Shown one piece after another: positions 9,229 through 18,407 of a DNA stretch of 64,000 nucleotides. Within the stretch, counting starts at the first letter, position 1. Each line of letters opens with the position of its first letter. The DNA lies in assembly GCF_003173735.1 (NCBI RefSeq), contig NZ_CP029551.1:2318001-2382000 (forward strand), written 5' to 3'. The position numbers and the translations under genes are program-made. Below the pieces are notes generated by a model. The model searched no databases. It had not been told where the DNA came from and saw only the letters and a list, made by a program, of their open reading frames with translations. The stretch comes from Methylobacterium radiodurans. GTDB taxonomy: Bacteria; Pseudomonadota; Alphaproteobacteria; Rhizobiales; Beijerinckiaceae.

Positions 9229-9552
9229 ATGGGCAAGAGGCCGACCAAGAAGGACCAGCCGGATCGGGACGACGCGCACGCGCGTCGCCAGGCGATCATC
9301 GACGGCATGCTCGAATCGGCCCTGCGCCCCGCCTTCACCTACCGCCTGCCGAGCCTCGACGCGCTGCCGGCCGACATCCGCCGGGCGGTGGACACCCTGC
9401 TCGCCAAGGCCGAGCGCCAGCGCAGCCGCGCCCTGACCTACGAGGATCTGGAGGAGGCGCTGCCCGCCCGCGACGTCTCGGCGGAGGACCTCGAGGCGAT
9501 TTTCTGGATTCTGGCCGAGCACGGGATCGAGGTGGAAGACGGCGAGGGCTGA
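9229..9552 (+). CDS. Small protein resembling a free-standing sigma-70 region 1.1
   Basis: 107 residues from ATG 9229. An in-frame GTG at 9187 would add 14 poorly conserved residues. The basic N-terminus (KRPTKKDQ) and a middle helix are followed by ALTYEDLEEALPARDVSAE and DLEAIFWILAEHGIEVEDG. That layout (T-x-DEL-x-x-LP ... IEDI-x-x-ML-x-x-x-GI-x-V-x-x-E) is that of region 1.1 at the N-terminus of primary sigma factors such as RpoD. No sigma regions 2-4 follow. It could bind RNA polymerase or mimic DNA as region 1.1 does; that is inference. It lies 54 bases after gor. Confidence 0.6.
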   Translation: MGKRPTKKDQPDRDDAHARRQAIIDGMLESALRPAFTYRLPSLDALPADIRRAVDTLLAKAERQRSRALTYEDLEEALPARDVSAEDLEAIFWILAEHGIEVEDGEG

Positions 9553-9568
9553 GGCCCGCACGCGTTTT

Positions 9569-9740
9569 CCCTCCCCCCTCTGCGGGGGAGGGTGGCCCGC
9601 GAAGCGGGTCGGGAGAGGGGAGCGACGCTTCGGGATTGGGCTGCGCCCTGCATGAAGCTCACGCCTCTGACTGAAGCCGGGCTCCCCTCTCCCGACCCCT
9701 GCTGACGCAGGGGCCATTCTCCCCCGCAGAGGGGGGAGGG
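9569..9740. repeat. Pair of inverted REP-like palindromic elements
   Basis: The left copy at 9569-9622 and the right copy at 9681-9740 are near-perfect reverse complements. They share a 22-base outer block (CCCTCCCCCCTCTGCGGGGG...), an inner TGGCCC, and a 15-base block ending GGGGAGC. Each has its own different central hairpin (CCCGCGAAGCGGG left, CCCCTGCTGACGCAGGGG right). About 58 bases separate them. This is the arrangement of paired bacterial REP elements between genes. It could also end or protect transcripts of the upstream gene. Confidence 0.75.
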
Positions 9741-9845
9741 GGAGTCGCGCGGGGTGTCACGCAACCCCGCGCCCGACCGCGCCGTTAACCAGCCCGAAGC
9801 CCGGCGGCGCCCAGCCCCGGACGCGGACGACCGCAGGAGAACGCC

Positions 9846-10544
9846 ATGGGTCTGCTCGATACGGTGATCGGCGGGGTGCTGGGTCAGGTGCTCGGCGGCG
9901 GCCGGGGCGGGCATCAGGGCGGGGGTTCCGCCATGGGCTCCGCGATGTCACCGCTCGTGAAGGCGCTGCTGATGCTGCTGCTGGCCAAGGGCGCGAGCGG
10001 CGGCTTCGGCGACATCTTCGGGGGTGGGCGCCGCGGCGAGCCGGGACCGGAGGCCGACCGCAGCGGTGGCGCCGGGCCCTACGGCCGTGACGAGGGCGCC
10101 GGCGGCTCCGGCGGCTGGGACCAGGAGGGCGGGCGCCGCGACGCGCCGCTGCCGCCCGGCGATTTCAGCGACCTCTCCGGCATGCTGGACGGCCCCGGCG
10201 GGTCCCCCGATCGCGCGCCCGGCGCCGGCCCCTACGCCCATCTCGACCGCGAGCCCGGCGACCTGCCCGATCTCGGCGGCCTCGACGGCCTGATCGAGGG
10301 CTTCCGCCGCGGCGGCCTCGGCGACGTGATCGAGTCGTGGATCGGCCACGGCCAGAACCGCCCCGTCCAGCCCAACCAGCTCGCCGACGCGCTCGGCCCC
10401 GACACGCTCGGCACCCTGGAGCGCGCCACGGGGATGAGCCGCGACACGCTGCTCACCCAGCTCGCCCAGGTCCTCCCGGAGGTGATCAACGGCCTCACGC
10501 CGCAGGGGCGGGTGCCGGGAGAGGGGGAGCGGCGGGGGTGGTAA
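9846..10544 (+). CDS. YidB-family (DUF937) protein
   Basis: 232 residues. MGLLDTVIGGVLGQVLGGG is the usual N-terminus of this family. A long Gly/Asp-rich low-complexity middle follows, then the conserved C-terminal part GLGDVIESWIGHGQNRPV, ADALGPDTLGTLERATGM and LTQLAQVLPEVINGLTPQGR. Family function is unknown. GCAGGAGAA just before ATG 9846 is a good ribosome site. It is single-gene, flanked by the REP pair on the left and the AT-rich gene on the right. Confidence 0.85.
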   Translation: MGLLDTVIGGVLGQVLGGGRGGHQGGGSAMGSAMSPLVKALLMLLLAKGASGGFGDIFGGGRRGEPGPEADRSGGAGPYGRDEGAGGSGGWDQEGGRRDAPLPPGDFSDLSGMLDGPGGSPDRAPGAGPYAHLDREPGDLPDLGGLDGLIEGFRRGGLGDVIESWIGHGQNRPVQPNQLADALGPDTLGTLERATGMSRDTLLTQLAQVLPEVINGLTPQGRVPGEGERRGW

Positions 10545-10580
10545 GGTGGCAAGTAAAAAAGTTCTCGAAAGAGAGGGAAA

Positions 10581-11564
10581 ATGGGCGGAATATTTTTTAA
10601 GTTAAATGTATTTGAACGTTTGAAGGAGCGATTTTCCAGCAAACCTGAGGAGATTGAATCAGTTAACGAGAATGAAGTAAAGTTATCACCTGAGAAAATA
10701 AAGGTTATTCATCCGAGATGGTACTTTCCGAAAGAAGGTGATATTATATATCATTACTGCTCTGCTGAAACGTTTTTGAACATCACAAAACACAGGACGT
10801 TGAGATTTAGTGATATATTTTCCATGAATGATTTTAATGAGATGCATTGGGGTTACGACATATTCGAGCAATCAGCCTCTATGCTTCAAGAGAAAATTCC
10901 TAAGACATATTTTGATGAGATAGATGGGATAGTTTCAGGGGCAAAAACTGGAATGCTACCTTTGGTCTGCTGCTTTTCGTTAGATGGAGACGTTCTAAGT
11001 CAATGGAGGGCATATGGACAAGATGGATCTGGTTATGCGATTGGATTTTCTGCTAAAATGTTGGACAACATGCCAGCGAAACCTGTAGAGGTACTTTATA
11101 ATAAAGATCAACAGATTGAAGAAGTAAGCACTTGGCTCAAAGCCATATATGAAGTGGAAAAGAATAATGGCTTCACTTATGGGGACGATTTTAAAAGCCA
11201 TGTCGCCATGAGAGCGCTAGATCTTTGCGGATTAAAAAATCCTGGTTTCAAGGAAGAGCTGGAGATTAGATTAGCGCATATATTGACTTTTTCAGACTAT
11301 GGGCCGAGCAGTAAATTGGTAGACCGCGGTGGAACTGCCTGGGGTCGAAAAGTTTCTGGTCTGCCAGTTCAATTTCGAATGAAGGGAGAGATCCCAGTTT
11401 CGTATCTCGACCTTGACTTTTCAAATGATAAGCAAGAGAATCCAATTAAGATTGTATATTTAGGGCCAAAAAATAAGGCCCTCCCCAGCGGAGTCAGTGT
11501 TTACCTGAATACTATTGGCCTTACTGGAGTGGAAATCAGAAAATCCGAGACGTCCTATATTTAA
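10581..11564 (+). CDS. DUF2971-family protein, AT-rich and probably acquired
   Basis: 327 residues. Family features are YHYCSAE at 57-63, LRFSDIFSMNDFNEMHWG at about 75-91 (the 'lrFs...NDp.E' block) and CFSLDGDVLSQWRAYG at about 131-146 running into SGYAIGF. Molecular function is unknown. Base composition is unlike everything around it: the 60-base lines at 10741 and 11041 count to 33% and 40% G+C, against well over 65% in the neighbours. Codons are A/T-ending. GAGAGGG precedes ATG 10581. It fills the gap between yidB and the convergent fabF, with no integrase or repeats at the edges, so it looks like a small horizontally gained cargo gene. Confidence 0.75.
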   Translation: MGGIFFKLNVFERLKERFSSKPEEIESVNENEVKLSPEKIKVIHPRWYFPKEGDIIYHYCSAETFLNITKHRTLRFSDIFSMNDFNEMHWGYDIFEQSASMLQEKIPKTYFDEIDGIVSGAKTGMLPLVCCFSLDGDVLSQWRAYGQDGSGYAIGFSAKMLDNMPAKPVEVLYNKDQQIEEVSTWLKAIYEVEKNNGFTYGDDFKSHVAMRALDLCGLKNPGFKEELEIRLAHILTFSDYGPSSKLVDRGGTAWGRKVSGLPVQFRMKGEIPVSYLDLDFSNDKQENPIKIVYLGPKNKALPSGVSVYLNTIGLTGVEIRKSETSYI

Positions 11565-11585
11565 TCCGTGCTTTAGGGAGGCGGG

Positions 11586-12845
<1,260 letters not shown>

Positions 12846-12882
12846 CGCACTATCCCGTTTGCCACACTCAGAAACGAATAAC

Positions 12883-12922
12883 GGCGCGCGGGGCGTTTGG
12901 CCCCGTCCGCGCCGCGTTTTTT
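12883..12922 (+). terminator. GC-rich hairpin with T6 between acpP and fabF, facing the plus strand
   Basis: GGCGCGCGGGGC at 12883-12894 pairs with GCCCCG and CGCGCC at 12900-12913 across a two-base bulge, and T6 follows at 12917-12922 on the plus strand. The genes on both sides run on the minus strand. As a terminator it would therefore stop antisense transcription. As a minus-strand hairpin followed by a T-rich stretch it could also dampen read-through from acpP into fabF. Confidence 0.5.
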
Positions 12923-12939
12923 GGGCCGAGCCCGGCGCC

Positions 12940-13179
12940 TCAGGCGGCCGAGTTCTTCTCCAGGAACTTCACCGCGTCGCCGACCGTCTGGATGGTCTCG
13001 GCGGCGTCGTCCGGGATCTCGACGTTGAACTCTTCCTCGAAGGCCATGACCAGCTCGACGGTGTCGAGGCTGTCGGCGCCGAGGTCGTCGATGAAGTTGG
13101 CACCCTCGACCACCTTCTCGGGCTCGACGCCCAGGTGCTCGACGACGATCTTCTTCACGCGCTCAGCGATATCGCTCAT
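12940..13179 (-). CDS. acpP: Acyl carrier protein
   Basis: 79 residues, acidic, four-helix ACP fold. The phosphopantetheine attachment site is Ser37 in [15 protein letters not shown]. The start ATG 13179 follows a CGGAAACG stretch and gives the canonical [13 protein letters not shown]-terminus; longer in-frame starts upstream add unrelated residues. It carries growing acyl chains for FabD, FabG and FabF, encoded alongside it. Confidence 0.96.
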   Translation of the reverse strand: MSDIAERVKKIVVEHLGVEPEKVVEGANFIDDLGADSLDTVELVMAFEEEFNVEIPDDAAETIQTVGDAVKFLEKNSAA

Positions 13180-13484
13180 CGTTTCCGGTCCTCGTCTTCT
13201 TGATCTGATCGTCGTGTTGCTGGTGAAGGCGTTTCGGGCCGTTGCCGACCCTACCGAACCGGTCGAGCGTTGCGCGAACCGCCCCAAGCCGGTCGCGCGC
13301 CGTCCCGTCGCTCACGGGCTGTGTCTTGGACTGTTAACCCGCGGAGCCGTCAACCCCCCATGCCCGGCGGACGGGGTGTTAACACAGCGTTCCCGCCCTG
13401 GCGAGGGGCGGTTCAGCGGGGGTTCATCTCCTGAATATCCACAAGGGCGTCAAGGCGTTGCGCCGGTGCATCACCGCCGCGCCG
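13180..13484. other. acpP-fabG intergenic region with a palindrome
   Basis: About 305 bases with no gene. It should contain the acpP promoter, because the spacing from fabG is too large for simple coupling. The clearest element is the perfect palindrome GTGTTAACAC at 13376-13385, with a second GTTAAC about 45 bases away near 13330. Both are candidate operator sites for acpP-fabF. No terminator with a T-run is evident for fabG. Confidence 0.4.
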
Positions 13485-14222
13485 TCACACCATCGCCATG
13501 CCGCCGTTGACGTGCAGGTTGTGCCCCGTGACGTAGGCCGCCTCGTCGGAGGCGAGGTAGACCACCGCCGCGCCGATCTCCTGCCCGGTGCCGAGCCGGC
13601 CCGCCGGCACGCGGCCGAGGATCCCCTCGCGCTGCTTGTCGTTGAGCACGTCGGTCATCGGCGAGGTGATGAAGCCGGGGCTGACGCAGTTCACCGTGAC
13701 GTTGCGGGAGGCGACCTCGGCGGCCAGCGCCTTGGTGAGGCCGACGAGGCCCGCCTTGGCCGCCGCGTAGTTCGCCTGGCCCGGATTGCCCGTGGTGCCG
13801 ACGACCGACCCGATATTGACGATGCGGCCGGCTCTGCGGCGCATCATGCCCTTCAGGGCCGCGCGCGAGAGGCGGAAGGCGGCCGTCAGGTTCACGCCGA
13901 GGACCTGCTCCCACTCCTCGTCCTTCATCCGCATCGAGAGGTTGTCGCGGGTGATGCCCGCGTTGTTGACCAGGATATCGAGCCCGCCGAGCGCGGCCTC
14001 CGCCGCCGGCACCAGCGCCTCGACCGAGGCGGCGTCGGCGAGGTTCGCCGGGACGATGTGGGCGCGCTCGCCGAGTTCGGCCGCCAGCGCCTCCAGGGCC
14101 TCCGCCCGGGTGCCGGAGAGCGCGACGCTCGCGCCCTGCGCGTGGAGCGCCCGCGCGATCGCGTTGCCGAGGCCGCCCGTGGCGCCGGTGACGAGGGCCT
14201 TGCGGCCGGTGAGATCGAACAT
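13485..14222 (-). CDS. fabG: 3-oxoacyl-ACP reductase
   Basis: 245-residue short-chain dehydrogenase. NADPH motif TGATGGLGNAIA at 12-23, NNAG at 86-89, and the catalytic Ser139, Tyr152, Lys156 in GSVVGTTGNPGQANYAAAK. C-terminus GHNLHVNGGMAMV is typical of FabG. It reduces 3-oxoacyl-ACP. ATG 14222 lies 11 bases after the fabD stop, so the two are translated together. Longer in-frame extension upstream reads through fabD in another frame and is not real. Confidence 0.95.
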   Translation of the reverse strand: MFDLTGRKALVTGATGGLGNAIARALHAQGASVALSGTRAEALEALAAELGERAHIVPANLADAASVEALVPAAEAALGGLDILVNNAGITRDNLSMRMKDEEWEQVLGVNLTAAFRLSRAALKGMMRRRAGRIVNIGSVVGTTGNPGQANYAAAKAGLVGLTKALAAEVASRNVTVNCVSPGFITSPMTDVLNDKQREGILGRVPAGRLGTGQEIGAAVVYLASDEAAYVTGHNLHVNGGMAMV

Positions 14223-14233
14223 GCTCGTGTTCC

Positions 14234-15169
14234 TCAGAGGCTGAAGGCCGCGACGTCGTCGGGCGTGCCGATGGCGGAGGCCGTGGCGCCGGCCGCGATG
14301 CGCTTGACGAGGCCGGAGAGCACCTTGCCGGAGCCGACCTCGTGGAACTGCGTGACGCCTGATTCCGCCATCGCCGCGACGCTCTCGCGCCAGCGCACGG
14401 TGCCGGTGACCTGGGCCACGAGGTTGCGGCGGATCGCGTCGGGGTCGGATTCGGGCGCGGCCGTCACGTTGGCGTAGAGCGGGACCTTGGGCGCGGCGAG
14501 CGCGACCTCGGCGAGCGCCGCCCGCATGGCCTCGGCGGCGGGCGCCATCAGCCGGCAGTGGAAGGGTGCCGAGACGTTGAGCAGCACCGCCCGCTTGATG
14601 CCGCGGGCCTGCGCCACCGCCACCGCGCGCTCGACCGCGGCGCGGTGGCCGGAGAGCACGACCTGACCGCCGCCGTTGTCGTTGGCCACGTCGCAGGCCT
14701 CGTCGCCCGCGGCCTCCGCGGCGATCGAAGAGGCCGTCTCCGGGTCGGTGCCGATCAGCGCCGCCATGGCGCCCGCGCCCGGGGCGACGGCCCGCTGCAT
14801 CGCCTCGCCGCGGATGCGCAGGAGGCGGGCAGCATCCGTCACCGAGAGGCTGCCGGCGGCAGCGAGCGCGGCGTACTCGCCGAGCGAGTGGCCGGCGACG
14901 CACGCAACGTCCCGGGCGAGGTCGAGCCCGCGCTCGGCCTCCAGCACGCGCAGAGCCGCGAGGCTCGCGGCCATCAGGGCCGGCTGGGCGTTGGCGGTGA
15001 GCGTCAGCTCGTCGGCCGGGCCCTCGAACATCAGCGCGGAGAGCCTCTCACCGAGCGCCGCGTCGACCTCATCGAAGACCGCGCGGGCCTGCGGATAGGC
15101 CTCGGCGAGCGCCTTGCCCATGCCGACGGCCTGGCTGCCCTGTCCGGGAAAGATGAGTGCGCGCGCCAT
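14234..15169 (-). CDS. fabD: Malonyl-CoA:ACP transacylase
   Basis: 311 residues. PGQGSQ at 8-13 (oxyanion hole), nucleophile Ser95 in VAGHSLGEYAA, and the conserved SAPFHCRLM His near residue 197 complete the acyltransferase site. It loads malonate onto ACP. ATG 15169 gives the standard MARALIFPGQGSQ start; an in-frame extension to 15229 is not conserved. First gene of the fab block and divergent from rpoZ, with 249 bases between that must hold both promoters. Confidence 0.95.
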   Translation of the reverse strand: MARALIFPGQGSQAVGMGKALAEAYPQARAVFDEVDAALGERLSALMFEGPADELTLTANAQPALMAASLAALRVLEAERGLDLARDVACVAGHSLGEYAALAAAGSLSVTDAARLLRIRGEAMQRAVAPGAGAMAALIGTDPETASSIAAEAAGDEACDVANDNGGGQVVLSGHRAAVERAVAVAQARGIKRAVLLNVSAPFHCRLMAPAAEAMRAALAEVALAAPKVPLYANVTAAPESDPDAIRRNLVAQVTGTVRWRESVAAMAESGVTQFHEVGSGKVLSGLVKRIAAGATASAIGTPDDVAAFSL

Positions 15170-15418
15170 GGTTGAGATTGCGGCTCCGCTTGTCGAATCA
15201 ACGCCTTGGGTGGGGCGGCGCAGTCGCACCGTGCCTCCGCCAAGTCAATCGTGCGGTGCGCAAATCGGTGCGACGCCGGAGGCTCTGTCAGCGCCCGGAC
15301 GGGAAAACCACCGCCCGTCAAGCCCCGCCCAAGCCGTTGCGCTTGTTGGCGGACCGCATCGGGTGTATGAGCCCGGAACAATCCGACATCCCGCACGCGT
15401 ATAAAGGAGCCGCCCCGC

Positions 15419-15832
15419 ATGGCTCGCGTCACCGTTGAAGACTGCATCGAGAAGGTCGAGAACCGCTTCGAGCTGGTTCTGCTGGCGAGCCACCGGGCCC
15501 GCCTGATCGCCGCGGGCGCGCCGCTGACCATCGACCGCGACCGCGACAAGAACCCGGTCGTGGCGCTCCGCGAGATCGGCGATGAGACGATCACCGCCGA
15601 CGACCTCAAGGAGCAGCTGATCCACTCGCTGCAGAAGTACGTCGAGGTCGACGAGCCTGAGGCCGAGACGGTGCCGCTGCTCTCCAGCTCGCCCGCCGCC
15701 GCCGCGGTCGCGCCCCAGTCGTCCTCGGACGACAGCGCCGTGCAGTTCGATCGCATGAGCGAGGACGACCTCCTGCGCGGCCTCGAGAACCTCGCGCCCC
15801 CGGTCGAGACCGAGGAAGACACCGGCGAGTGA
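15419..15832 (+). CDS. rpoZ: RNA polymerase omega subunit
   Basis: 137 residues. [28 protein letters not shown] is the omega core that clamps the beta-prime C-terminus, and [14 protein letters not shown] follows. The acidic tail after residue 75 is long, as usual in Methylobacterium relatives. AAGGAG at 15404-15409 is an excellent ribosome site. It sits upstream of the ppGpp synthase, an old linkage: omega forms part of a ppGpp binding site on RNA polymerase. A strong terminator follows. Confidence 0.94.
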   Translation: MARVTVEDCIEKVENRFELVLLASHRARLIAAGAPLTIDRDRDKNPVVALREIGDETITADDLKEQLIHSLQKYVEVDEPEAETVPLLSSSPAAAAVAPQSSSDDSAVQFDRMSEDDLLRGLENLAPPVETEEDTGE

Positions 15833-15860
15833 GCCGCGCCTCGACCGCGACGATGTCAGA

Positions 15861-15889
15861 GCCCGGCGGCGACGCCGGGCTTTTTCTTT
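15861..15889 (+). terminator. Rho-independent terminator of rpoZ
   Basis: Perfect stem GCCCGGCG / CGCCGGGC with loop GCGA at 15861-15880, followed by TTTTTCTTT at 15881-15889. It lies 29 bases after the rpoZ stop, so most rsh transcription probably starts from its own promoter in 15890-16012. Confidence 0.9.
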
Positions 15890-16012
15890 GCCGCGATGCC
15901 GGAATCATCCCTGCTGCGACGCGGGGTATCTGGCGCGCCGCGCCGCGATGGACGACATTCCCCCGGGCCGGGACCAGCCGCCGGAACGAGGGTTGAGGGC
16001 TTTCACCGCGTT

Positions 16013-18244
16013 ATGATGCGCCAGTACGAACTCGTGGAGCGGGTGAAGCGCTACAACCCGGCCGCGAACGAAGCCCTGCTGAACCGTGCCTACGTCTACG
16101 CGATGCGCGCCCACGGCACGCAGAAGCGCGCCTCCGGCGACCCGTTCTTCGCCCACCCGCTCGAAGTCGCGGCGATCCTCACCGACCTCCGGCTCGACGA
16201 CGCCACCATCGTGGCCGCCGTCCTGCACGACACCGTGGAGGATACGGCGGCGACCCTCGACGAGATCCGCGAGCTGTTCTCGCCGGAGATCGGGTCCTTG
16301 GTCGACGGGCTGACCAAGCTGAAGCGGCTCGATCTCGTCTCGAAGCAGGCGGCGCAGGGCGAGAACTTCCGCAAGCTGCTGCTAGCGGTGGCGGCGGACG
16401 TGCGGGTGCTCCTCGTCAAGCTCGCCGACCGGCTGCACAACATGCGGACCCTCGGCCACATGCCGGCCGAGAAGCGGGCCCGCATCGCCCAGGAAACGCT
16501 CGACATCTACGCGCCGCTCGCCGGCCGCATGGGCATGCAGGAGCTGCGCGACGAGCTGGAAGACCTCTCGCTGCGCAACCTCAAGCCCGACGTCTACGAG
16601 ACGATCACGCAGCGGCTGACCGCGCTCTCGCAAAAGTCCGAGCGGATGGTAGAGACAATCGAGCAGGATCTGACCGCCAAGCTCGCCGCGCAGGGCATCC
16701 GGTCCCAGGTCACCGGGCGGCTGAAGAAGCCGTTCTCGATCTGGTCGAAGATGGAGCGCAAGTCGGTCGCCTTCGAGCAGCTCTCGGACATCTTCGGCTT
16801 CCGGGTGGTCGTGGACACGCTGCCCGAGTGCTACGCAGCGCTCGGCGTGGTGCACACGGCCTGGCCGATGGTGCCGGGCCGCTACAAGGACTACATCTCG
16901 ACTCCGAAGCAGAACGATTACCGCTCGATCCACACCACGGTGATCGGGCCGAAGTCTCAGCGCGTCGAATTGCAGATCCGCACGCAGGCGATGGACGAGA
17001 TCGCCGAGTACGGCATCGCCGCCCACGCGCACTACAAGGAGGCGTCGGCGCGCGGGGAGGGCGGCGTGCACCCGCGGCTCGCCACCGAGAGCGGCGCCTA
17101 CCAGTGGCTGCGCCGCACGATCGAGCTCCTGGCCGAGGGCGACTCGCCGGAGGAGTTCCTGGAGCACACCAAGCTCGAACTCTTCCAGGACCAGGTCTTC
17201 TGCTTCACCCCGAAGGGCCGGCTGATCGCTCTGCCGCGCGGCGCCACGCCGATCGATTTCGCGTACGCGGTGCACACCGACGTCGGCAACTCGGCGGTCG
17301 GCGCCAAGATCAACGGCCGGATCGTGCCGCTGCTGCACGAACTAACCAACGGAGACGAGGTCGAGATCGCGCGCTCGGACGGGGCCGCGCCGCCCGCCGC
17401 CTGGGAATCGCTCGTCGTCACCGGCAAGGCGCGCGCTGCGATCCGCCGGGCGACGCGCTCGGCCGTGCGGCGGCAATATGCGGGCCTCGGACGCCAGATC
17501 CTCGACCGCGCCTTCGAGCGGGCGGGCAAGAGCTTCTCCGAGGACAAGCTGCGCGGGGCGCTGCCGCGCCTCGCACGCGGCTCGACCGAGGACGTGTTCG
17601 CGGCGGTAGGCCGGGGCGAGATGTTCTCGGGCGACGTCGTGCGGGCGGTCTACCCGGACTACAAGGACGAACGGCGCGCCGCAGCGTCGAGCGCGCCGCA
17701 ACTGCCGGTCAACGGGGCGGGCCGGCTCACCCGCTCGAAGGACCAGACCATCCGCCTGACCCTGCCGGGCGGCGACGGCCGCGCCGATGCAGGCGCCATC
17801 CCGATCCGCGGCCTCGACGGAGACCTGCCGGTGAGCTTCGCGCCCAACGGAGGCGCCGTGCCGGGCGACCGCATCGTCGGCATCCTGACGCCGGGGCAGG
17901 GGGTGACGATCTACCCGATCCAGTCGGCGGCGCTCGCCGCCTTCGACAACGAGCCAGACCGCTGGATCGACGTGCGCTGGGATATCGAGGGCCCGGCGAC
18001 CGAGCGCTTCCCGGCCCGGATCGCCCTGCAATCGATCAACGAGCCCGGCACCTTCGCGCAGATCGCCCAGGTCATCGCCGACCACGACGGCAACATCGAC
18101 AACATCTCGATGAAGCGCCGCACGCAGGATTTCACGGACATCACCATCGATCTGTCGGTCTGGGATCTCCAGCACCTCAACGCGATCGTGGCGGAGCTGC
18201 GCGGCAAGCGGGCGGTGAGCCGCGTGGAGCGGGTGAACGGGTAG
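16013..18244 (+). CDS. rsh: Bifunctional (p)ppGpp synthetase/hydrolase (Rsh, RelA/SpoT family)
   Basis: 743 residues from ATG 16013. Order: HD hydrolase (His48, His72-Asp73 in LHDTVEDT), synthetase (SIWSKMERKS, then NDYRSIHTTVIGP, about 240-350), TGS (KGRLIALPRGATPIDFAYAVHTD) and a C-terminal ACT domain (GTFAQIAQVIADHDGNIDN). Both catalytic halves keep their key residues, so it should make and degrade the alarmone. It is probably the only long Rsh in the organism, as in most Alphaproteobacteria. A longer reading from 15896 would start just after the rpoZ terminator and adds non-conserved residues. Confidence 0.93.
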   Translation: MMRQYELVERVKRYNPAANEALLNRAYVYAMRAHGTQKRASGDPFFAHPLEVAAILTDLRLDDATIVAAVLHDTVEDTAATLDEIRELFSPEIGSLVDGLTKLKRLDLVSKQAAQGENFRKLLLAVAADVRVLLVKLADRLHNMRTLGHMPAEKRARIAQETLDIYAPLAGRMGMQELRDELEDLSLRNLKPDVYETITQRLTALSQKSERMVETIEQDLTAKLAAQGIRSQVTGRLKKPFSIWSKMERKSVAFEQLSDIFGFRVVVDTLPECYAALGVVHTAWPMVPGRYKDYISTPKQNDYRSIHTTVIGPKSQRVELQIRTQAMDEIAEYGIAAHAHYKEASARGEGGVHPRLATESGAYQWLRRTIELLAEGDSPEEFLEHTKLELFQDQVFCFTPKGRLIALPRGATPIDFAYAVHTDVGNSAVGAKINGRIVPLLHELTNGDEVEIARSDGAAPPAAWESLVVTGKARAAIRRATRSAVRRQYAGLGRQILDRAFERAGKSFSEDKLRGALPRLARGSTEDVFAAVGRGEMFSGDVVRAVYPDYKDERRAAASSAPQLPVNGAGRLTRSKDQTIRLTLPGGDGRADAGAIPIRGLDGDLPVSFAPNGGAVPGDRIVGILTPGQGVTIYPIQSAALAAFDNEPDRWIDVRWDIEGPATERFPARIALQSINEPGTFAQIAQVIADHDGNIDNISMKRRTQDFTDITIDLSVWDLQHLNAIVAELRGKRAVSRVERVNG

Positions 18245-18254
18245 GGCGCGCCGC

Positions 18255-18274
18255 GCTCCCCCTGCGCGGGGAGC
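18255..18274 (+). terminator. Hairpin after rsh
   Basis: GCTCCCC at 18255-18261 pairs with GGGGAGC at 18268-18274, ten bases after the rsh stop. There is no T-run, so it is either a weak terminator or an RNA-stabilising stem. Confidence 0.4.
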
Positions 18275-18407
18275 GGAAGCGCGGTGCTCGGGAAAGCTCC
18301 CGAAACTGTTGCCGAACGTATCGGGCGTCCGCCCGGAAACGCCTGGTTACAAATTTGCGCCCGCCCGGGCGTTCCGATAACCAGAAAACTCCCGGCATAA
18401 CAGCGGC

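Noticed and set aside
9553..9845. CRISPR array
   Set aside because: Only two inverted copies, no regular direct repeats or spacers.
15896..16012. Longer N-terminus for Rsh
   Set aside because: Starts seven bases after the rpoZ terminator, adds residues unlike the family, and leaves no room for a promoter.
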